Shown here: positions 34,244-43,153 of the stretch, one piece after another | Layout: each line of letters opens with the position of its first letter | Numbering within the stretch: position 1 is the stretch's first letter | NCBI GenBank assembly: GCA_030826265.1 | Contig: JAPJOH010000008.1 | Span: forward strand, 18,205 to 68,301 | DNA length: 50,097 bases | Reading direction: 5' to 3' | Source: Collinsella aerofaciens | GTDB lineage: Bacteria > Actinomycetota > Coriobacteriia > Coriobacteriales > Coriobacteriaceae | Notes under the pieces: model-generated | What the model was told of the DNA's origin: nothing | What the model saw: only the letters and a program-made list of their open reading frames with translations | The model's database searches: none | Made by a program: the position numbers and the translations under genes

Positions 34244-35959
34244 ATGTCGCAAAACGATCGAACTCAACTGATTCCCGATCCGCAGCAGCCGAGCAGGCAC
34301 ACCGGCGGCGTTCAATCGCCGCGTCCTATCGCGCCGAGCCGCGGTCAGCAGCGAGGTGCGGCAAACGTTTCCCAACGTCCGAACAAGCAGCATCAGCAGC
34401 GCCAGACAAATGGCAATGCGCCCAAGCAGCCCCCCACGCACGCTCGAGGCGATCGCGGCCCCGCACGCAAACCCGCCGAGAACAATAAGTCGGGCAAAAA
34501 GACGACGCTCTTTGTCGTTCTGGGTCTTATCGTCATTGTCTATATCGTAGGCGTCGTAGCGTTTTCGCAGGTAGCTTACCCCAACACCACTATCGCCGGC
34601 GTCGATGTTTCGTTCTCCAACGCTTCGTCTGCCGCCACCAAGGTTAACTCGGCATGGAAGCACTACAAGCTCACCGTCACGGGCGATGACTTTAGCTGGA
34701 CCTATCAGCCCGAGTCCGATGAGCCCATCGTCGACGGTGAAGCCGCCGCAAAAGAGATCATTAGCCACAACGAGTCCTTTATGTGGCCCGTCCGCCTCGT
34801 TGAGTCCCTTAGCGGCAAGACCAAAACCACCGTCGCTTCCGACAAGGTCGACTTAGATCAGGAAGTCGACCTTTCCATGCTCTCCGACACCTTTGATCAA
34901 AAGCAGTTTGAGGAGGACCTGGGGGCCGCCATCGATGCCTTCAACGAGGGCCGCTCGGGCACGTTCGAGGCATCGAGCTCCTATGACGAGCAGGCCGGCA
35001 AGTTCACCGTCGAGAAGGCGCGCTCTAATGAGAAGCTCAACCGCGAGCATGTCATTAAGTACGCCGAGCTCGAGCTTGCCTCGCTCGCCGAGACCGTCGA
35101 TCTTACGAAGCTCGGCAACGATGCCTATGAGCCGCTCAATGGAACGCTGACCAATGACCAGATTCAGGCCGCTTGCGATGCCGCCAACAACTTCCTGGGC
35201 GCCAACGTCACCCTCAAGCTCAACGGCGAGGATGCCGGCAAGGTCGATGGCAGCTCCGTGCTGCAGTGGATCAGCTTTGCCGACCCGGCGAACCCCACAC
35301 TCGACACCTCGCAGATCAGCAGCTGGGCCGCCGAGCTTGCCAACGGCTTTAACACTGTGGGATCAACCCGCTGGTGGACGCGCGCCGATGGCAAGCAGTG
35401 CGCCGTCGAGGGCGGCGATTTTGGCTGGTCTATCGACAGCACTACGCTCGCCAAGCAGGTCGAGGATGCCATCAACAACAAGCAGACCGGCGAGATCGAG
35501 ATCAAGTATTCCCAGAAGGCCGACACCTTTACCGCAAAGGGCGAGCCCGACTGGAAGGCATATATCGACGTCGACCTGTCCGAGCAGCACGCGCGCTACT
35601 ATGACGAGAACGGTAATATCGTTTGGGAGGCCAACTTTATTTCCGGCAAACCGGGCGAAGACGCCACCCCCGAGGGCGTGTGGCAGATCAACAGCAACGA
35701 CGGCGGTAGCACCCTGATCGGAGCCAAGGACCCCGAGACCGGTAAGCCCAAATACGAGAGCCCGGTGAGCTACTGGATGCCGTTCGAGGGCAATATGATC
35801 GGCTTCCACGACGCTACATGGCAAAACGACAAGAGCTTCGATAATGCCGAGTCGTACAAGTGGTGCGGCAGCCACGGTTGCATCAACCTGCGCCTGGCAG
35901 ACGCCAAGGCACTTCACGACTGCATCAAAGTCGGCCTGTGCGTGGTTGTCCACTCGTAG
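34244..35959 (+). CDS. Membrane-anchored L,D-transpeptidase (YkuD)
   Basis: Cross-links or remodels peptidoglycan outside the membrane. About 571 aa. An ~80-residue cytoplasmic N-terminus rich in Pro, Gln and Arg is followed by one membrane helix (TTLFVVLGLIVIVYIVGVVA). PG_binding_4-like repeats probably occupy about residues 105-430. The C-terminal YkuD domain begins AYIDVDLSEQHARYYDENG and has GFHDATWQ and CGSHGCINLRLADAKAL, giving the catalytic His and the S-H-G-C nucleophile motif, intact. Start: the second ATG (34244) is ten bases from AAGGA, while the first at 34235 is too close. Single gene. Confidence 0.93.
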   Translation: MSQNDRTQLIPDPQQPSRHTGGVQSPRPIAPSRGQQRGAANVSQRPNKQHQQRQTNGNAPKQPPTHARGDRGPARKPAENNKSGKKTTLFVVLGLIVIVYIVGVVAFSQVAYPNTTIAGVDVSFSNASSAATKVNSAWKHYKLTVTGDDFSWTYQPESDEPIVDGEAAAKEIISHNESFMWPVRLVESLSGKTKTTVASDKVDLDQEVDLSMLSDTFDQKQFEEDLGAAIDAFNEGRSGTFEASSSYDEQAGKFTVEKARSNEKLNREHVIKYAELELASLAETVDLTKLGNDAYEPLNGTLTNDQIQAACDAANNFLGANVTLKLNGEDAGKVDGSSVLQWISFADPANPTLDTSQISSWAAELANGFNTVGSTRWWTRADGKQCAVEGGDFGWSIDSTTLAKQVEDAINNKQTGEIEIKYSQKADTFTAKGEPDWKAYIDVDLSEQHARYYDENGNIVWEANFISGKPGEDATPEGVWQINSNDGGSTLIGAKDPETGKPKYESPVSYWMPFEGNMIGFHDATWQNDKSFDNAESYKWCGSHGCINLRLADAKALHDCIKVGLCVVVHS

Positions 35960-36028
35960 TGCAACGCGCGCATTCCTACAACGTGGAACCGCTGCGACCA
36001 ATCTAACAGTTCCGAAAGAAACCATCCT

Positions 36029-36056
36029 ATGCGCCCGCCCCAACCGGTGGGCGCAT
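36029..36056 (+). terminator. Hairpin before the exporter operon
   Basis: ATGCGCCC ... GGGCGCAT, a perfect 8-bp stem with a 12-base loop, followed by ATAATTAT rather than a T-run. It lies 69 bases after the L,D-transpeptidase stop and 35 before the adaptor start; weak terminator or leader stem. Confidence 0.5.
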
Positions 36057-36091
36057 ATAATTATCGAGGTTCTTTCTATAAAGGAGACGCT

Positions 36092-37513
36092 ATGCCGAAT
36101 GTCCCCACGATCACCCCGGGCCCAGATGATACCGAGCGCACGCCCGAAGGTGCCACCGAAACGATTCCTCTGATTACAAACGTACATGCCGACAAGCAGA
36201 GCGAACGCACGAACGATACGGCCGAGATTTCCGATGAAGAGGCGTATGCCAAGCTCAAGGCAAAACGCGCCGAACGTCGACGCAAAAAGCTGATTCGACG
36301 CGGTATTGCCGCCGGCGTCGTAGGTGCCATCGCGCTCATTGCCATTGTCGCAACCCTGGTTATCAATGCGCAGTCACAAGGCGCTAGCGGGCCTGTGACC
36401 GACATGGTGACCGAGGGCACGTTTAGCACAACGGTCGAGGCGAAAGGCCAGCTCAAACCCATTTCGTCCTCAGTGGTCTCCCCTTCTGTCGACGGCACGG
36501 TCGATTCGATTAACGTGCAGGCAGGCCAATCCGTCAGCGAGGGCGACGTGCTTATGACCATTAAAAACGACGAGCTCGATCGAAACGTTGCCGAGGCGCA
36601 GCGTGCAGTTGCAGCCGCCCAGGAAGACCTCACCAACGCGCAGAAAGCCGCCGCTGTCGCGCAGGCCACCCCAACGACGGACGTCGATGAAGCTTCCGCA
36701 GCGGCTGGCATCACCACCGCATCAGCGGACACGAACGCCGTATCGGCCGCGCAGCGCAGCCTCGCATCAGCCCAGGCAAACCTCGATCAGGCGAACGCCA
36801 AGGCCGCCAGGCGCACGGTTACGGCACCGAGCTCGGGCAGCATCGTGGAGCTTAACGCCAAGGTGGGCGCTACGGTAACAGGCGGCATGATCATGGGCGA
36901 AAGCGATACGAGCGGCGGCAAGCAGTGCATGCAGATTGCCGACCTCTCCAAGATGAAGGTAACGGTTCAGGTGGGCGAAAAGGATATCGCCAAGATCGCC
37001 GTGGGCCAGAGCGCCAACGTGACCTATCCCGCGTTTCCCGATATTGTGAGCCAGGGCACCGTCACGGCTATCGCCTCGGTGGCAAACTCTGACTCCGGCT
37101 CCGGTAGCGGCGGCAGCGTGACCTTTAACGTCGACATCCTCATCGAAGCACCCGACAGTCGCCTTAAGCCGGGCATGACTGCCGAGGTCTCGGTAGTGAC
37201 CGAGAAGCTCGACGACGTGGTTATGGTGCCGACCATGGCGCTGATGACCGAAGATGGCGAGCACTATTACGTCAATCTGGCCACCGATTCGGAAGGCAAG
37301 AAGACGCGCCGCGTGAAGGTGACCGTCGTGACGCAAAACGACAACGAGGCTGTAGTCGGTAAGACGCAGGTCAAGCGCGACGACCAGGGCAACGAGATCA
37401 ACCCAGACGTCCCGGTTACCAAGTTACGCGACGGCGACACCATCGTGACGGATACCGGCACAGGCATGACGGCAGACGGCGGCGACAGTATGTCTGCCGA
37501 CGAGGGCAAGTAA
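36092..37513 (+). CDS. HlyD/MacA-type membrane fusion (adaptor) protein
   Basis: Adaptor of a MacB-type exporter, about 473 aa. A cytoplasmic N-terminus with a basic coiled segment (EEAYAKLKAKRAERRRKKLI) precedes a membrane helix (AAGVVGAIALIAIVATLVIN). Then come a lipoyl-like half (SPSVDGTVDSINVQAGQSVS), a short alpha-hairpin rich in Ala/Gln, the second lipoyl half (RRTVTAPSSGSIVELNAKVG) and a beta-barrel domain (KVTVQVGEKDIAKIAVGQSA). The Asp/Gly/Ser-rich C-terminus is probably disordered. ATG 36092 is preceded by AAAGGAGACGCT. Its stop overlaps the ATP-binding gene start (TAATG). Confidence 0.9.
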   Translation: MPNVPTITPGPDDTERTPEGATETIPLITNVHADKQSERTNDTAEISDEEAYAKLKAKRAERRRKKLIRRGIAAGVVGAIALIAIVATLVINAQSQGASGPVTDMVTEGTFSTTVEAKGQLKPISSSVVSPSVDGTVDSINVQAGQSVSEGDVLMTIKNDELDRNVAEAQRAVAAAQEDLTNAQKAAAVAQATPTTDVDEASAAAGITTASADTNAVSAAQRSLASAQANLDQANAKAARRTVTAPSSGSIVELNAKVGATVTGGMIMGESDTSGGKQCMQIADLSKMKVTVQVGEKDIAKIAVGQSANVTYPAFPDIVSQGTVTAIASVANSDSGSGSGGSVTFNVDILIEAPDSRLKPGMTAEVSVVTEKLDDVVMVPTMALMTEDGEHYYVNLATDSEGKKTRRVKVTVVTQNDNEAVVGKTQVKRDDQGNEINPDVPVTKLRDGDTIVTDTGTGMTADGGDSMSADEGK

Positions 37514-38286
37514 TGCGTCCCGTCATCGACATCCGCAACGTGCACCGCATCTTTGAGAGCGAGGCCGGTTGCGCCCACATCCTGCACAACGTGAGCCTGG
37601 CGGTGAACCCCGGTGAGTTCGTCGCCATCACCGGCCCCTCGGGCTCGGGCAAGTCGACGCTCATGAACATCCTGGGCTGCCTGGACAAGCCGACGGCGGG
37701 TGATTATTTCCTGCAAGGGCTCAACGTCGCCGAGCTCGACGATGATGAGCTCACCGAGGTGCGCGCGCTGAGCATCGGCTTTGTCTTTCAGAGTTTTAAC
37801 TTGCTGCCGCGTCTGACGGTGATCGAAAACGTCATGCTGCCGCTGTCCTACACCAATGTGCCGCGTAGCCAGCGCGAGATGCGCGCCGTGCACGCGCTGC
37901 AAGCCGTCACATTGCCGGTCGACCATTGGGACCACCGCATATCGGAACTCTCGGGCGGACAGATGCAGCGCGTCGCCATCGCGCGCGCCCTCGTCAACGA
38001 CCCGCCCATCATTTTGGCCGACGAGCCAACGGGAAATCTAGACTCGACAACCGGGGCGCTCGTCATGGAAACCTTCCACAAGCTCCAGAAACGCGGCAAG
38101 ACCATCGTACTCATCACGCATGACCCCGGCATCGCCGCCGAGGCCGATCGCGCTGTGACCATCCGCGATGGCCGGATCCACGAGGGTGCGTACATCGCAC
38201 ATGCACCGCAGACCCTGCGCGGAACCGTCGATAGCCTACCCACGATTTCCGGATCCGCCAACCCCACGAAAGGGGTGAAGGTATGA
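37513..38286 (+). CDS. ABC transporter ATP-binding protein (MacB/LolD type)
   Basis: 257 aa nucleotide-binding subunit. Walker A is GPSGSGKSTLMNILGCLD, the Q-loop is FVFQSFNLLPRLTVIENVML, the signature ELSGGQMQRVAIARAL, Walker B IILADEPTGNLDSTTGALVM, and the H-loop VLITHDPG. It belongs to the 3.A.1.122/125 class that couples to FtsX-like permeases for peptide or lipoprotein export. It is coupled to the adaptor by TAATG and to the permease by an ATGA overlap (38283-38286). The ~30-residue C-terminal extension has no domain. Confidence 0.95.
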   Translation: MRPVIDIRNVHRIFESEAGCAHILHNVSLAVNPGEFVAITGPSGSGKSTLMNILGCLDKPTAGDYFLQGLNVAELDDDELTEVRALSIGFVFQSFNLLPRLTVIENVMLPLSYTNVPRSQREMRAVHALQAVTLPVDHWDHRISELSGGQMQRVAIARALVNDPPIILADEPTGNLDSTTGALVMETFHKLQKRGKTIVLITHDPGIAAEADRAVTIRDGRIHEGAYIAHAPQTLRGTVDSLPTISGSANPTKGVKV

Positions 38287-39497
38287 GCACACGCGACCTC
38301 ATCCAAGAAGCTCTTCACTCGCTCGAGGCCAACAAGGGGCGCAGCCTGCTCACCATCCTTGGCATCGTCATTGGCATCGCCTCGGTCATCGCCATGACTT
38401 CGCTCATCGGCGGCATCCAAAACAGCCTGGTCAACAGCCTGGGCCTCAATGCAGCCCGCATGGTAGAGATCTATTCGTCCCAAGAACTCACCGATTCGGA
38501 TGTGGAAAAGCTTCGCAAACTGGTGCCGCAGATTGAGCAGATCGGCATCGTCGATAGCGCCTATTCCGAGTACAAGGTCGGGGATAAAAGCTATACCGTC
38601 ATGGCACACGGCGTCGATAGCGACATGCTCGATGCCGTGGGCGCCAGCAAGCTCGTTGCGGGACGTGTCTATTCACAGGCAGAGTCTCAATCAGGCTCGC
38701 GCGTGGCGCTCATCAGTCGCGGCGGCGCCGATCAGCTTTACGGCAACGAACAGGACGCACTGGGGAAAACCATCAAGGTGTCCAACGGCGAGGTGCAGAT
38801 TGTAGGCGTGATTGATGGCGGCAGCGACTCCATGGGCTCGCTCACGCTGTATATGCCACGCGAAACCATCTCCGGCCTGTTTGGCGACGAGAATCCTTCA
38901 TTTCCCAGCGTGACGGCACTTGCCGCCGAGGGCACAGACATGGACGAGCTCTGCAAGACCATCGAGTCTAAGGTGCGCGCGATGAAGGGCATCTCGGAGG
39001 ATGATGAGTACGACAGCGTATCGGCGACCTCCATGAAAAGCGCCATCGATGCACTCAACTCGTTTATGGGCGCCTTCTCGCTCATCATGGGCGCTGTCGC
39101 CAGTATCTCACTGCTTGTCGGCGGAATCGGCATTATGAATATGATGCTTACCAACGTGACCGAGCGCATCCGCGAGATCGGTATTCGCCGTGCCTTGGGC
39201 GCCAGTCGCCGCGATATCACCGCGCAGTTTTTGGCCGAGTCCTCGGCGCTGTGCGTCACCGGTGGCCTGCTGGGTGTCCTGATTGGCTATCTGCTGGCCT
39301 GGGGCCTCGCGATGTTTGCCGCAGGATCAGGGGTTCTCAACGAGCTCGGTGCCAGTGGGGAGATCACACCGAGCTTTTCAATCGCCACGGTGCTGCTGGC
39401 CTTCGGCGTCTCCGTCGGCATCGGCGTAATCTTTGGCTTCTACCCCGCTCGCCGCGCGGCAAAGCTCAACCCGGTGGAGTGCCTACGCTACCAGTAA
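38283..39497 (+). CDS. MacB-like ABC transporter permease (FtsX domain)
   Basis: 404 aa. The first helix is in LLTILGIVIGIASVIAMTSL. A large extracellular MacB_PCD domain spans about residues 45-265. Three C-terminal helices follow: LIMGAVASISLLVGGIGIMN, then the FtsX segments after RIREIGIRRALGASRRDITA and around SIATVLLAFGVSVGIGVIFG, ending in the coupling motif PARRAAKLNPVECLRYQ. Together with the two upstream genes it forms a complete adaptor-ATPase-permease exporter. The substrate is unknown; relatives export antimicrobial peptides, lipopeptides or toxins. The final codons lie in a 21-bp tandem duplication. Confidence 0.94.
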   Translation: MSTRDLIQEALHSLEANKGRSLLTILGIVIGIASVIAMTSLIGGIQNSLVNSLGLNAARMVEIYSSQELTDSDVEKLRKLVPQIEQIGIVDSAYSEYKVGDKSYTVMAHGVDSDMLDAVGASKLVAGRVYSQAESQSGSRVALISRGGADQLYGNEQDALGKTIKVSNGEVQIVGVIDGGSDSMGSLTLYMPRETISGLFGDENPSFPSVTALAAEGTDMDELCKTIESKVRAMKGISEDDEYDSVSATSMKSAIDALNSFMGAFSLIMGAVASISLLVGGIGIMNMMLTNVTERIREIGIRRALGASRRDITAQFLAESSALCVTGGLLGVLIGYLLAWGLAMFAAGSGVLNELGASGEITPSFSIATVLLAFGVSVGIGVIFGFYPARRAAKLNPVECLRYQ

Positions 39498-39528
39498 GCC
39501 ACCACCAGCTACCAGTAAGCCACCACCA
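39487..39528. repeat. 21-bp tandem duplication over the permease stop codon
   Basis: The unit GCTACCAGTAAGCCACCACC(A) occurs twice, exactly adjacent. The first copy contains the final Tyr-Gln codons and the stop; the second is non-coding. Confidence 0.85.
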
Positions 39529-39530
39529 AC

Positions 39531-39599
39531 AAGTTGCGGTGAATTAGGGACTGAATATGCTATCTAGCAGCAAAAACAGACACTATTTCACCGCAACTT
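39531..39599. repeat. Dispersed ~70-bp palindromic element, copy B
   Basis: Begins AAGTTGCGGTGAATTAGGGA and ends TATTTCACCGCAACTT. It matches the reverse complement of 23082-23148 over its full length with scattered differences. It sits between the exporter operon and the IS21 remnant. Confidence 0.85.
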
Positions 39600-39600
39600 A

Positions 39601-39700
39601 TTGAAGGGCTGTTTGCGCCAGTTCTGGGCGTCGTCCTCGAGCTATTGATGGATGACGGGCTTGTACGGGTCGAGCTTGCTCGGGACGCTCCTCCTCGCGG
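39601..39700 (-). mobile_element. IS21-family transposase (IstA) remnant
   Basis: On the minus strand one frame reads SKLDPYKPVIHQ, a TAG stop, then LEDDAQNWRKQP. This is the conserved segment of IS21 IstA transposases (K-L-D-P-Y-K-P-x-I, then W-L-x-D-D ... R-K-Q), with the expected Trp codon TGG changed to TAG. About 30 codons remain and no other part of the element is visible. It marks an old insertion at the edge of the cobalamin region. Confidence 0.75.
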
Positions 39701-39708
39701 GCGGGAGG

Positions 39709-39738
39709 GCGCGCAGGCGCGGCAAGCGCCTAGCGCGC
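39709..39738 (-). terminator. Possible terminator of the cobalamin operon
   Basis: GCGCGCAGGCGC-GGCAA-GCGCCTAGCGCGC, a strong stem with one bulge that includes the cobK stop codon. There is no U-run, so termination is uncertain. Confidence 0.4.
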
Positions 39739-40503
39739 GAACTCCCGTAAGAGCGCGTCTTCCACTTCCCGAAGCGAAAGGGCCCCGCTTCCCTCGGCGG
39801 GACGGGTGACCACGATGCAGCGCGCTCCCACGTCGCGCGCGGCGGCGAGCTTCTCGGCCGTGCCGCCTACGGTTCCCGAGTCCTTGGTCACAAGCCACTG
39901 GGCGCCCACCTGCCGAAGCATCGCCTCGTTGAGCTCGCGCGTGAAGGGCCCCTGCATGCCGATGACGTGCGACGGCGAAAACCCCGCGTCGATGCACTTC
40001 GTTATAGCACCGGGCAGCGGGAGCACACGCACGAAGAAGCGCTCCGCGAAATCGGCGACGCGCGTGTAGGGAGCAAGCTCCTTGCTCCCCGTCGTGAGAA
40101 GCGCGCAACCCGGGTTCTCGGAGAGAAAGCGCGCCGCGCAGGCGATCGACGCGACCGGCACGACGCCTTTGGGCAGCGCCTCGACCGGGCGCGCAAGGCG
40201 CAGGCATCGTGCACCCACGGCGAGCGAAGCGGCCCGGATGTTGCCGCTTGCGAGCGTAGCGAAGGGGTGCGTGGCGTCGACAACGATGTACGCGCCGGAA
40301 AGCTCGCGCTCCATGTCGGCATCGTCGAGCCTGCCCGCATGCACCTCGATGCCCGGAAGCTCGCCCAAAAGCTCGCCTCCGTACTCGGTTGCCGCGTAGG
40401 CACGGGCGGGGATGCCCGCCCTGCTCGCCCATTCGCACAGAAGGCGGCCCTCGGTGGTGCCGGCGAAGATGCGCAGCGCCAGCGCGGATGCGGGGGCCGT
40501 CAC
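39730..40503 (-). CDS. cobK: Precorrin-6A/cobalt-precorrin-6A reductase
   Basis: NAD(P)H-dependent reduction of the corrin ring intermediate (CobK/CbiJ). About 257 aa. It starts LRIFAGTTEGRLLCEWASRA, the family's N-terminal G-T-T-E-G-R motif. Then follow VVDATHPFATLASGNIRAAS, GCALLTTGSKELAPY, VRVLPLPGAITKCIDAG, VIGMQGPFTRELNEAMLRQV and LVTKDSGTVGGTAEKLAAA. All blocks are intact. The GTG start at 40503 overlaps the cobH stop (GTGA), so the longer frame to 40773 is rejected. Last gene of the cobalamin operon. Confidence 0.93.
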   Translation of the reverse strand: MTAPASALALRIFAGTTEGRLLCEWASRAGIPARAYAATEYGGELLGELPGIEVHAGRLDDADMERELSGAYIVVDATHPFATLASGNIRAASLAVGARCLRLARPVEALPKGVVPVASIACAARFLSENPGCALLTTGSKELAPYTRVADFAERFFVRVLPLPGAITKCIDAGFSPSHVIGMQGPFTRELNEAMLRQVGAQWLVTKDSGTVGGTAEKLAAARDVGARCIVVTRPAEGSGALSLREVEDALLREFAR

Positions 40504-41141
40504 TTCGGGCCGCCTGTGCGCGTGATCTGGTAGAGCAGCGCGTTCATAATGGCGGCCGCCACGGTCGAACCGCCCTTGCGACCCCTCGCGACGATGGCCG
40601 GAACGCGTCGTGCGAGTAGCTCCTCTTTCGCCTCGACCACGTTCACAAACCCGACCGGCACCCCAACGACGAGCGCGGGCGCGATCTTCCCCGCGTCCAT
40701 GAGCTCGGCGAGGCGCAGAAGTGCTGTGGGAGCGTTGCCGACGGCCACGATGAGCGGACCCTCGATGCCGCAAGCTTTGTCCATGCTCGCAACGGCGCGA
40801 GTCGTGCCCGCGGCGCGCGCAGCCGCGGCGACATCAGGGTCGGCCATGAAGCACACGGCCTTGCAGCCGAGCTTCGCGAGCGCGGGCTTGCTTATGCCTG
40901 CGAGCGCCATGTTCGTGTCGGTGAGCACCGTGGCCCCTGCGCGCAGTGCGTCGAGCGCACAGTGCGCGGCGTCATGGGTAAACACGAGGGAATCGGCGTA
41001 CGAGAAGTCGGCAGTGGTGTGGATGACGCGCTTCACGACGGGCTCTTCGAGCGGCGGGAACGTGCGGCCGCCGAGCTCTTCGGTGATGATCTCGAAGCTG
41101 CGCCGCTCGATGTCGCCGGGCGCCATCTCCTTGGAATCCAT
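40500..41141 (-). CDS. cobH: Precorrin-8X methylmutase
   Basis: CobH/CbiC, moves the methyl group from C-11 to C-12 to give hydrogenobyrinate or its cobalt form. 213 aa, full length. Key blocks are IERRSFEIITEELG, VVKRVIHTTADFSYADSLVF with the catalytic His region, GATVLTDTNMALAGISKPAL, LIVAVGNAPTALLRLAELMD, PALVVGVPVGFVNVVEAKEE and the R-G-R-K-G-G-S-T motif. ATG 41141 directly abuts the cobO stop. Whether the pathway is aerobic or anaerobic cannot be decided from this gene; the anaerobic name is cbiC. Confidence 0.94.
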   Translation of the reverse strand: MDSKEMAPGDIERRSFEIITEELGGRTFPPLEEPVVKRVIHTTADFSYADSLVFTHDAAHCALDALRAGATVLTDTNMALAGISKPALAKLGCKAVCFMADPDVAAAARAAGTTRAVASMDKACGIEGPLIVAVGNAPTALLRLAELMDAGKIAPALVVGVPVGFVNVVEAKEELLARRVPAIVARGRKGGSTVAAAIMNALLYQITRTGGPK

Positions 41142-41657
41142 CTAGTACTCCACTCCTTCCCTTGCACATATCCCCTGCTCGTAGGGATGTTTCTTGCACC
41201 ACATCTCGGTTATGTAGTCGGCCTTCTCCACGATCTTGCGGGAAGGCGCGCGCCCGGTGAGCGCTACTTCGACGCCGTGCGCGGACATATCGAGCGCGCG
41301 GTCCACGAGCGCCTCGTCGACAAGCCCCTTCGAAAGCGCGTCGAGCGCCTCGTCGAGCACGTGCAGTCCCTCTTGCGCGCCCTCGAGCTCGGCGAGCGCG
41401 GAAGCGAGGTTCCCATCGTGCAGCTCGCACGTCGCGGCAAGTTCTTCCGACGTCATCGACCAGGTAAACTTGTCCGACACCTTCCCCGCGAACACGGGCA
41501 CGCCGAAATGCTCGGCGAGCAGGCGCACCTCCCCGCTTTCGCCGTCTTTCAGGAACTGCACGACGACGACGCGGCGGCCTGCAGCGAGCATGCGAAGGGC
41601 GAGGCCCATCGCCGCCGTGGTCTTGCCTTTGCCGTCGCCATGATACACGTGGATCAT
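41142..41657 (-). CDS. cobO: Cob(I)yrinic acid a,c-diamide adenosyltransferase
   Basis: BtuR/CobO/CobA-type enzyme that attaches the 5'-deoxyadenosyl ligand to cobalt. 171 aa. The P-loop is VYHGDGKGKTTAAMGLALRM, followed by VVVVQFLKDGESGEV. VDEALVDRALDMSAHGVEVA and LTGRAPSRKIVEKADYITEM match the family C-terminus. It overlaps the cobQ stop in ATGA and abuts cobH, in line with a single translationally coupled operon. Confidence 0.94.
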   Translation of the reverse strand: MIHVYHGDGKGKTTAAMGLALRMLAAGRRVVVVQFLKDGESGEVRLLAEHFGVPVFAGKVSDKFTWSMTSEELAATCELHDGNLASALAELEGAQEGLHVLDEALDALSKGLVDEALVDRALDMSAHGVEVALTGRAPSRKIVEKADYITEMWCKKHPYEQGICAREGVEY

Positions 41658-43153
41658 ACGCCCTCCTCGATAATGCGGTAGACATACTCCATGTCGAGCG
41701 CCCCGCGCACGACGTCGGCCAGGCGGTCGAACTCGCGCGCACGGTGATCGGCCGCGGACGCCACGCCCGCGTCACCCACGACGCTCTCGGGCAGGCCGCG
41801 CATGCGCGCGAGAGAGCGCGCGAGGGCGAGCGCCACCCCCGGTTCGTCGAACAGGCCGTGGAGATAGGTTCCGAACACGTTACCGCAGGCCGCGCCTTCC
41901 GGTTTGCCGCCAATCGTGCCCGCAGGGGCGCAGGAGACGGTCGTTTCGCCGTCGTGAATCTCGTACCCGCGCGCCATCATGCCGTTCCACACCGAGAACG
42001 CGCCTTGGGCGCCCGTGATGCGCAGTGCCGACTGGGCGAGGCGCTTTTCCTCCTTGAAAACCGTACTTGCAGGGATGAGCCCGAGCCCGCGCGCGGTGCC
42101 AGCGCCTTCCCTGCCGTGCGGGTCGGAAAGCTCGTCTCCCAAAAGCTGGTAGCCTCCGCATATGCCGAGCACCGGCGTGCCCGCGCCCGAAAGCGCGCGT
42201 ACACAGGCTCCGATGCCGCTAGCCGCAAGCCAACGCGCGTCGTCGAGCGTAGTCTTCGAGCCGGGGAGCACCACCAGGTCGGGTCGACCCAGATCGGTCG
42301 TCGAGGAAACGTAGCGCACGCCCACGCCGGGCACGCGCGAAAGCGGGTCGAAGTCGGTGAAGTTCGACAGATGCGGAAGACGCACGACGGCGACGTCGAT
42401 GACGCCGCGCGCCTCGCGGGCAGATAGGCGCGGCGCGAGCGAGTCCTCGTCGTCAAGGTCGAGCGTAAGATACGGCACGATACCCACGACGGGAACTCCG
42501 CACATCTTCTCGAGCGGGGCCAAACCCGGGCGCAGGATATCCACATCGCCGCGGAACTTGTTCACCACAAGCCCCCGCAAAAGCGCGCGGTCCTCGGGCG
42601 CAAGGAGCGCGACCGTGCCGTAGAGCTGGGCAAATACCCCGCCCGGGTCGATGTCGCCCGCAAGCAGCACGGGGGAGGACACGGCGCGCGCGAGCCCCAT
42701 GTTGACGATGTCATTTTCGGCAAGGTTGATTTCGGCGGGGCTGCCGGCGCCCTCGACGACGATGACGTCGTTTTCCTCCGCGAGCGAATTGAACGCCTCC
42801 AAAATCTGCGGCATGAGCGCCTTCTTTCGCGCGAAGTAGTCCCTCGCAGCGAAGGCTCCCTGCGCCTTGCCGGCCACGATGAGCTGGCTTCGGTGGCCGC
42901 TTTCGGGCTTGAGCAGGATGGGGTTCATGCGCACGTCGGGCGCGATGCCGCACGCCTCGGCCTGCATGATCTGGGCGCGCCCCATCTCGAGCCCGTCGGC
43001 CGTGACACCGCTGTTGAGTGCCATGTTCTGGCTCTTGAAGGGAGTCACGCGCAGGCCGTCCTGCGAAAGCACGCGGCACAGCCCCGCCGCAAGCAGGCTC
43101 TTCCCCGCGTTCGACATGGTGCCCTGGATCATGATGGGCTTCGCCCTACCCAC
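41654..43153 (-). CDS. cobQ: Cobyric acid synthase
   Basis: Glutamine- and ATP-dependent amidation of adenosylcobyrinate a,c-diamide at positions b, d, e and g. About 499 aa. The N-terminal P-loop-like domain is IMIQGTMSNAGKSLLAAGLC with FKSQNMALNSGVTADGLEMG and VVEGAGSPAEINL. The C-terminal class-I-like glutamine amidotransferase has the nucleophile Cys in LGICGGYQLLG and the His in NVFGTYLHGLFDE. Start: GTG 43153 behind GGAGGTCGATACCC, overlapping the cobD stop by eight bases. The ~77 extra residues of the longer frame have no homology. Confidence 0.95.
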   Translation of the reverse strand: MGRAKPIMIQGTMSNAGKSLLAAGLCRVLSQDGLRVTPFKSQNMALNSGVTADGLEMGRAQIMQAEACGIAPDVRMNPILLKPESGHRSQLIVAGKAQGAFAARDYFARKKALMPQILEAFNSLAEENDVIVVEGAGSPAEINLAENDIVNMGLARAVSSPVLLAGDIDPGGVFAQLYGTVALLAPEDRALLRGLVVNKFRGDVDILRPGLAPLEKMCGVPVVGIVPYLTLDLDDEDSLAPRLSAREARGVIDVAVVRLPHLSNFTDFDPLSRVPGVGVRYVSSTTDLGRPDLVVLPGSKTTLDDARWLAASGIGACVRALSGAGTPVLGICGGYQLLGDELSDPHGREGAGTARGLGLIPASTVFKEEKRLAQSALRITGAQGAFSVWNGMMARGYEIHDGETTVSCAPAGTIGGKPEGAACGNVFGTYLHGLFDEPGVALALARSLARMRGLPESVVGDAGVASAADHRAREFDRLADVVRGALDMEYVYRIIEEGV

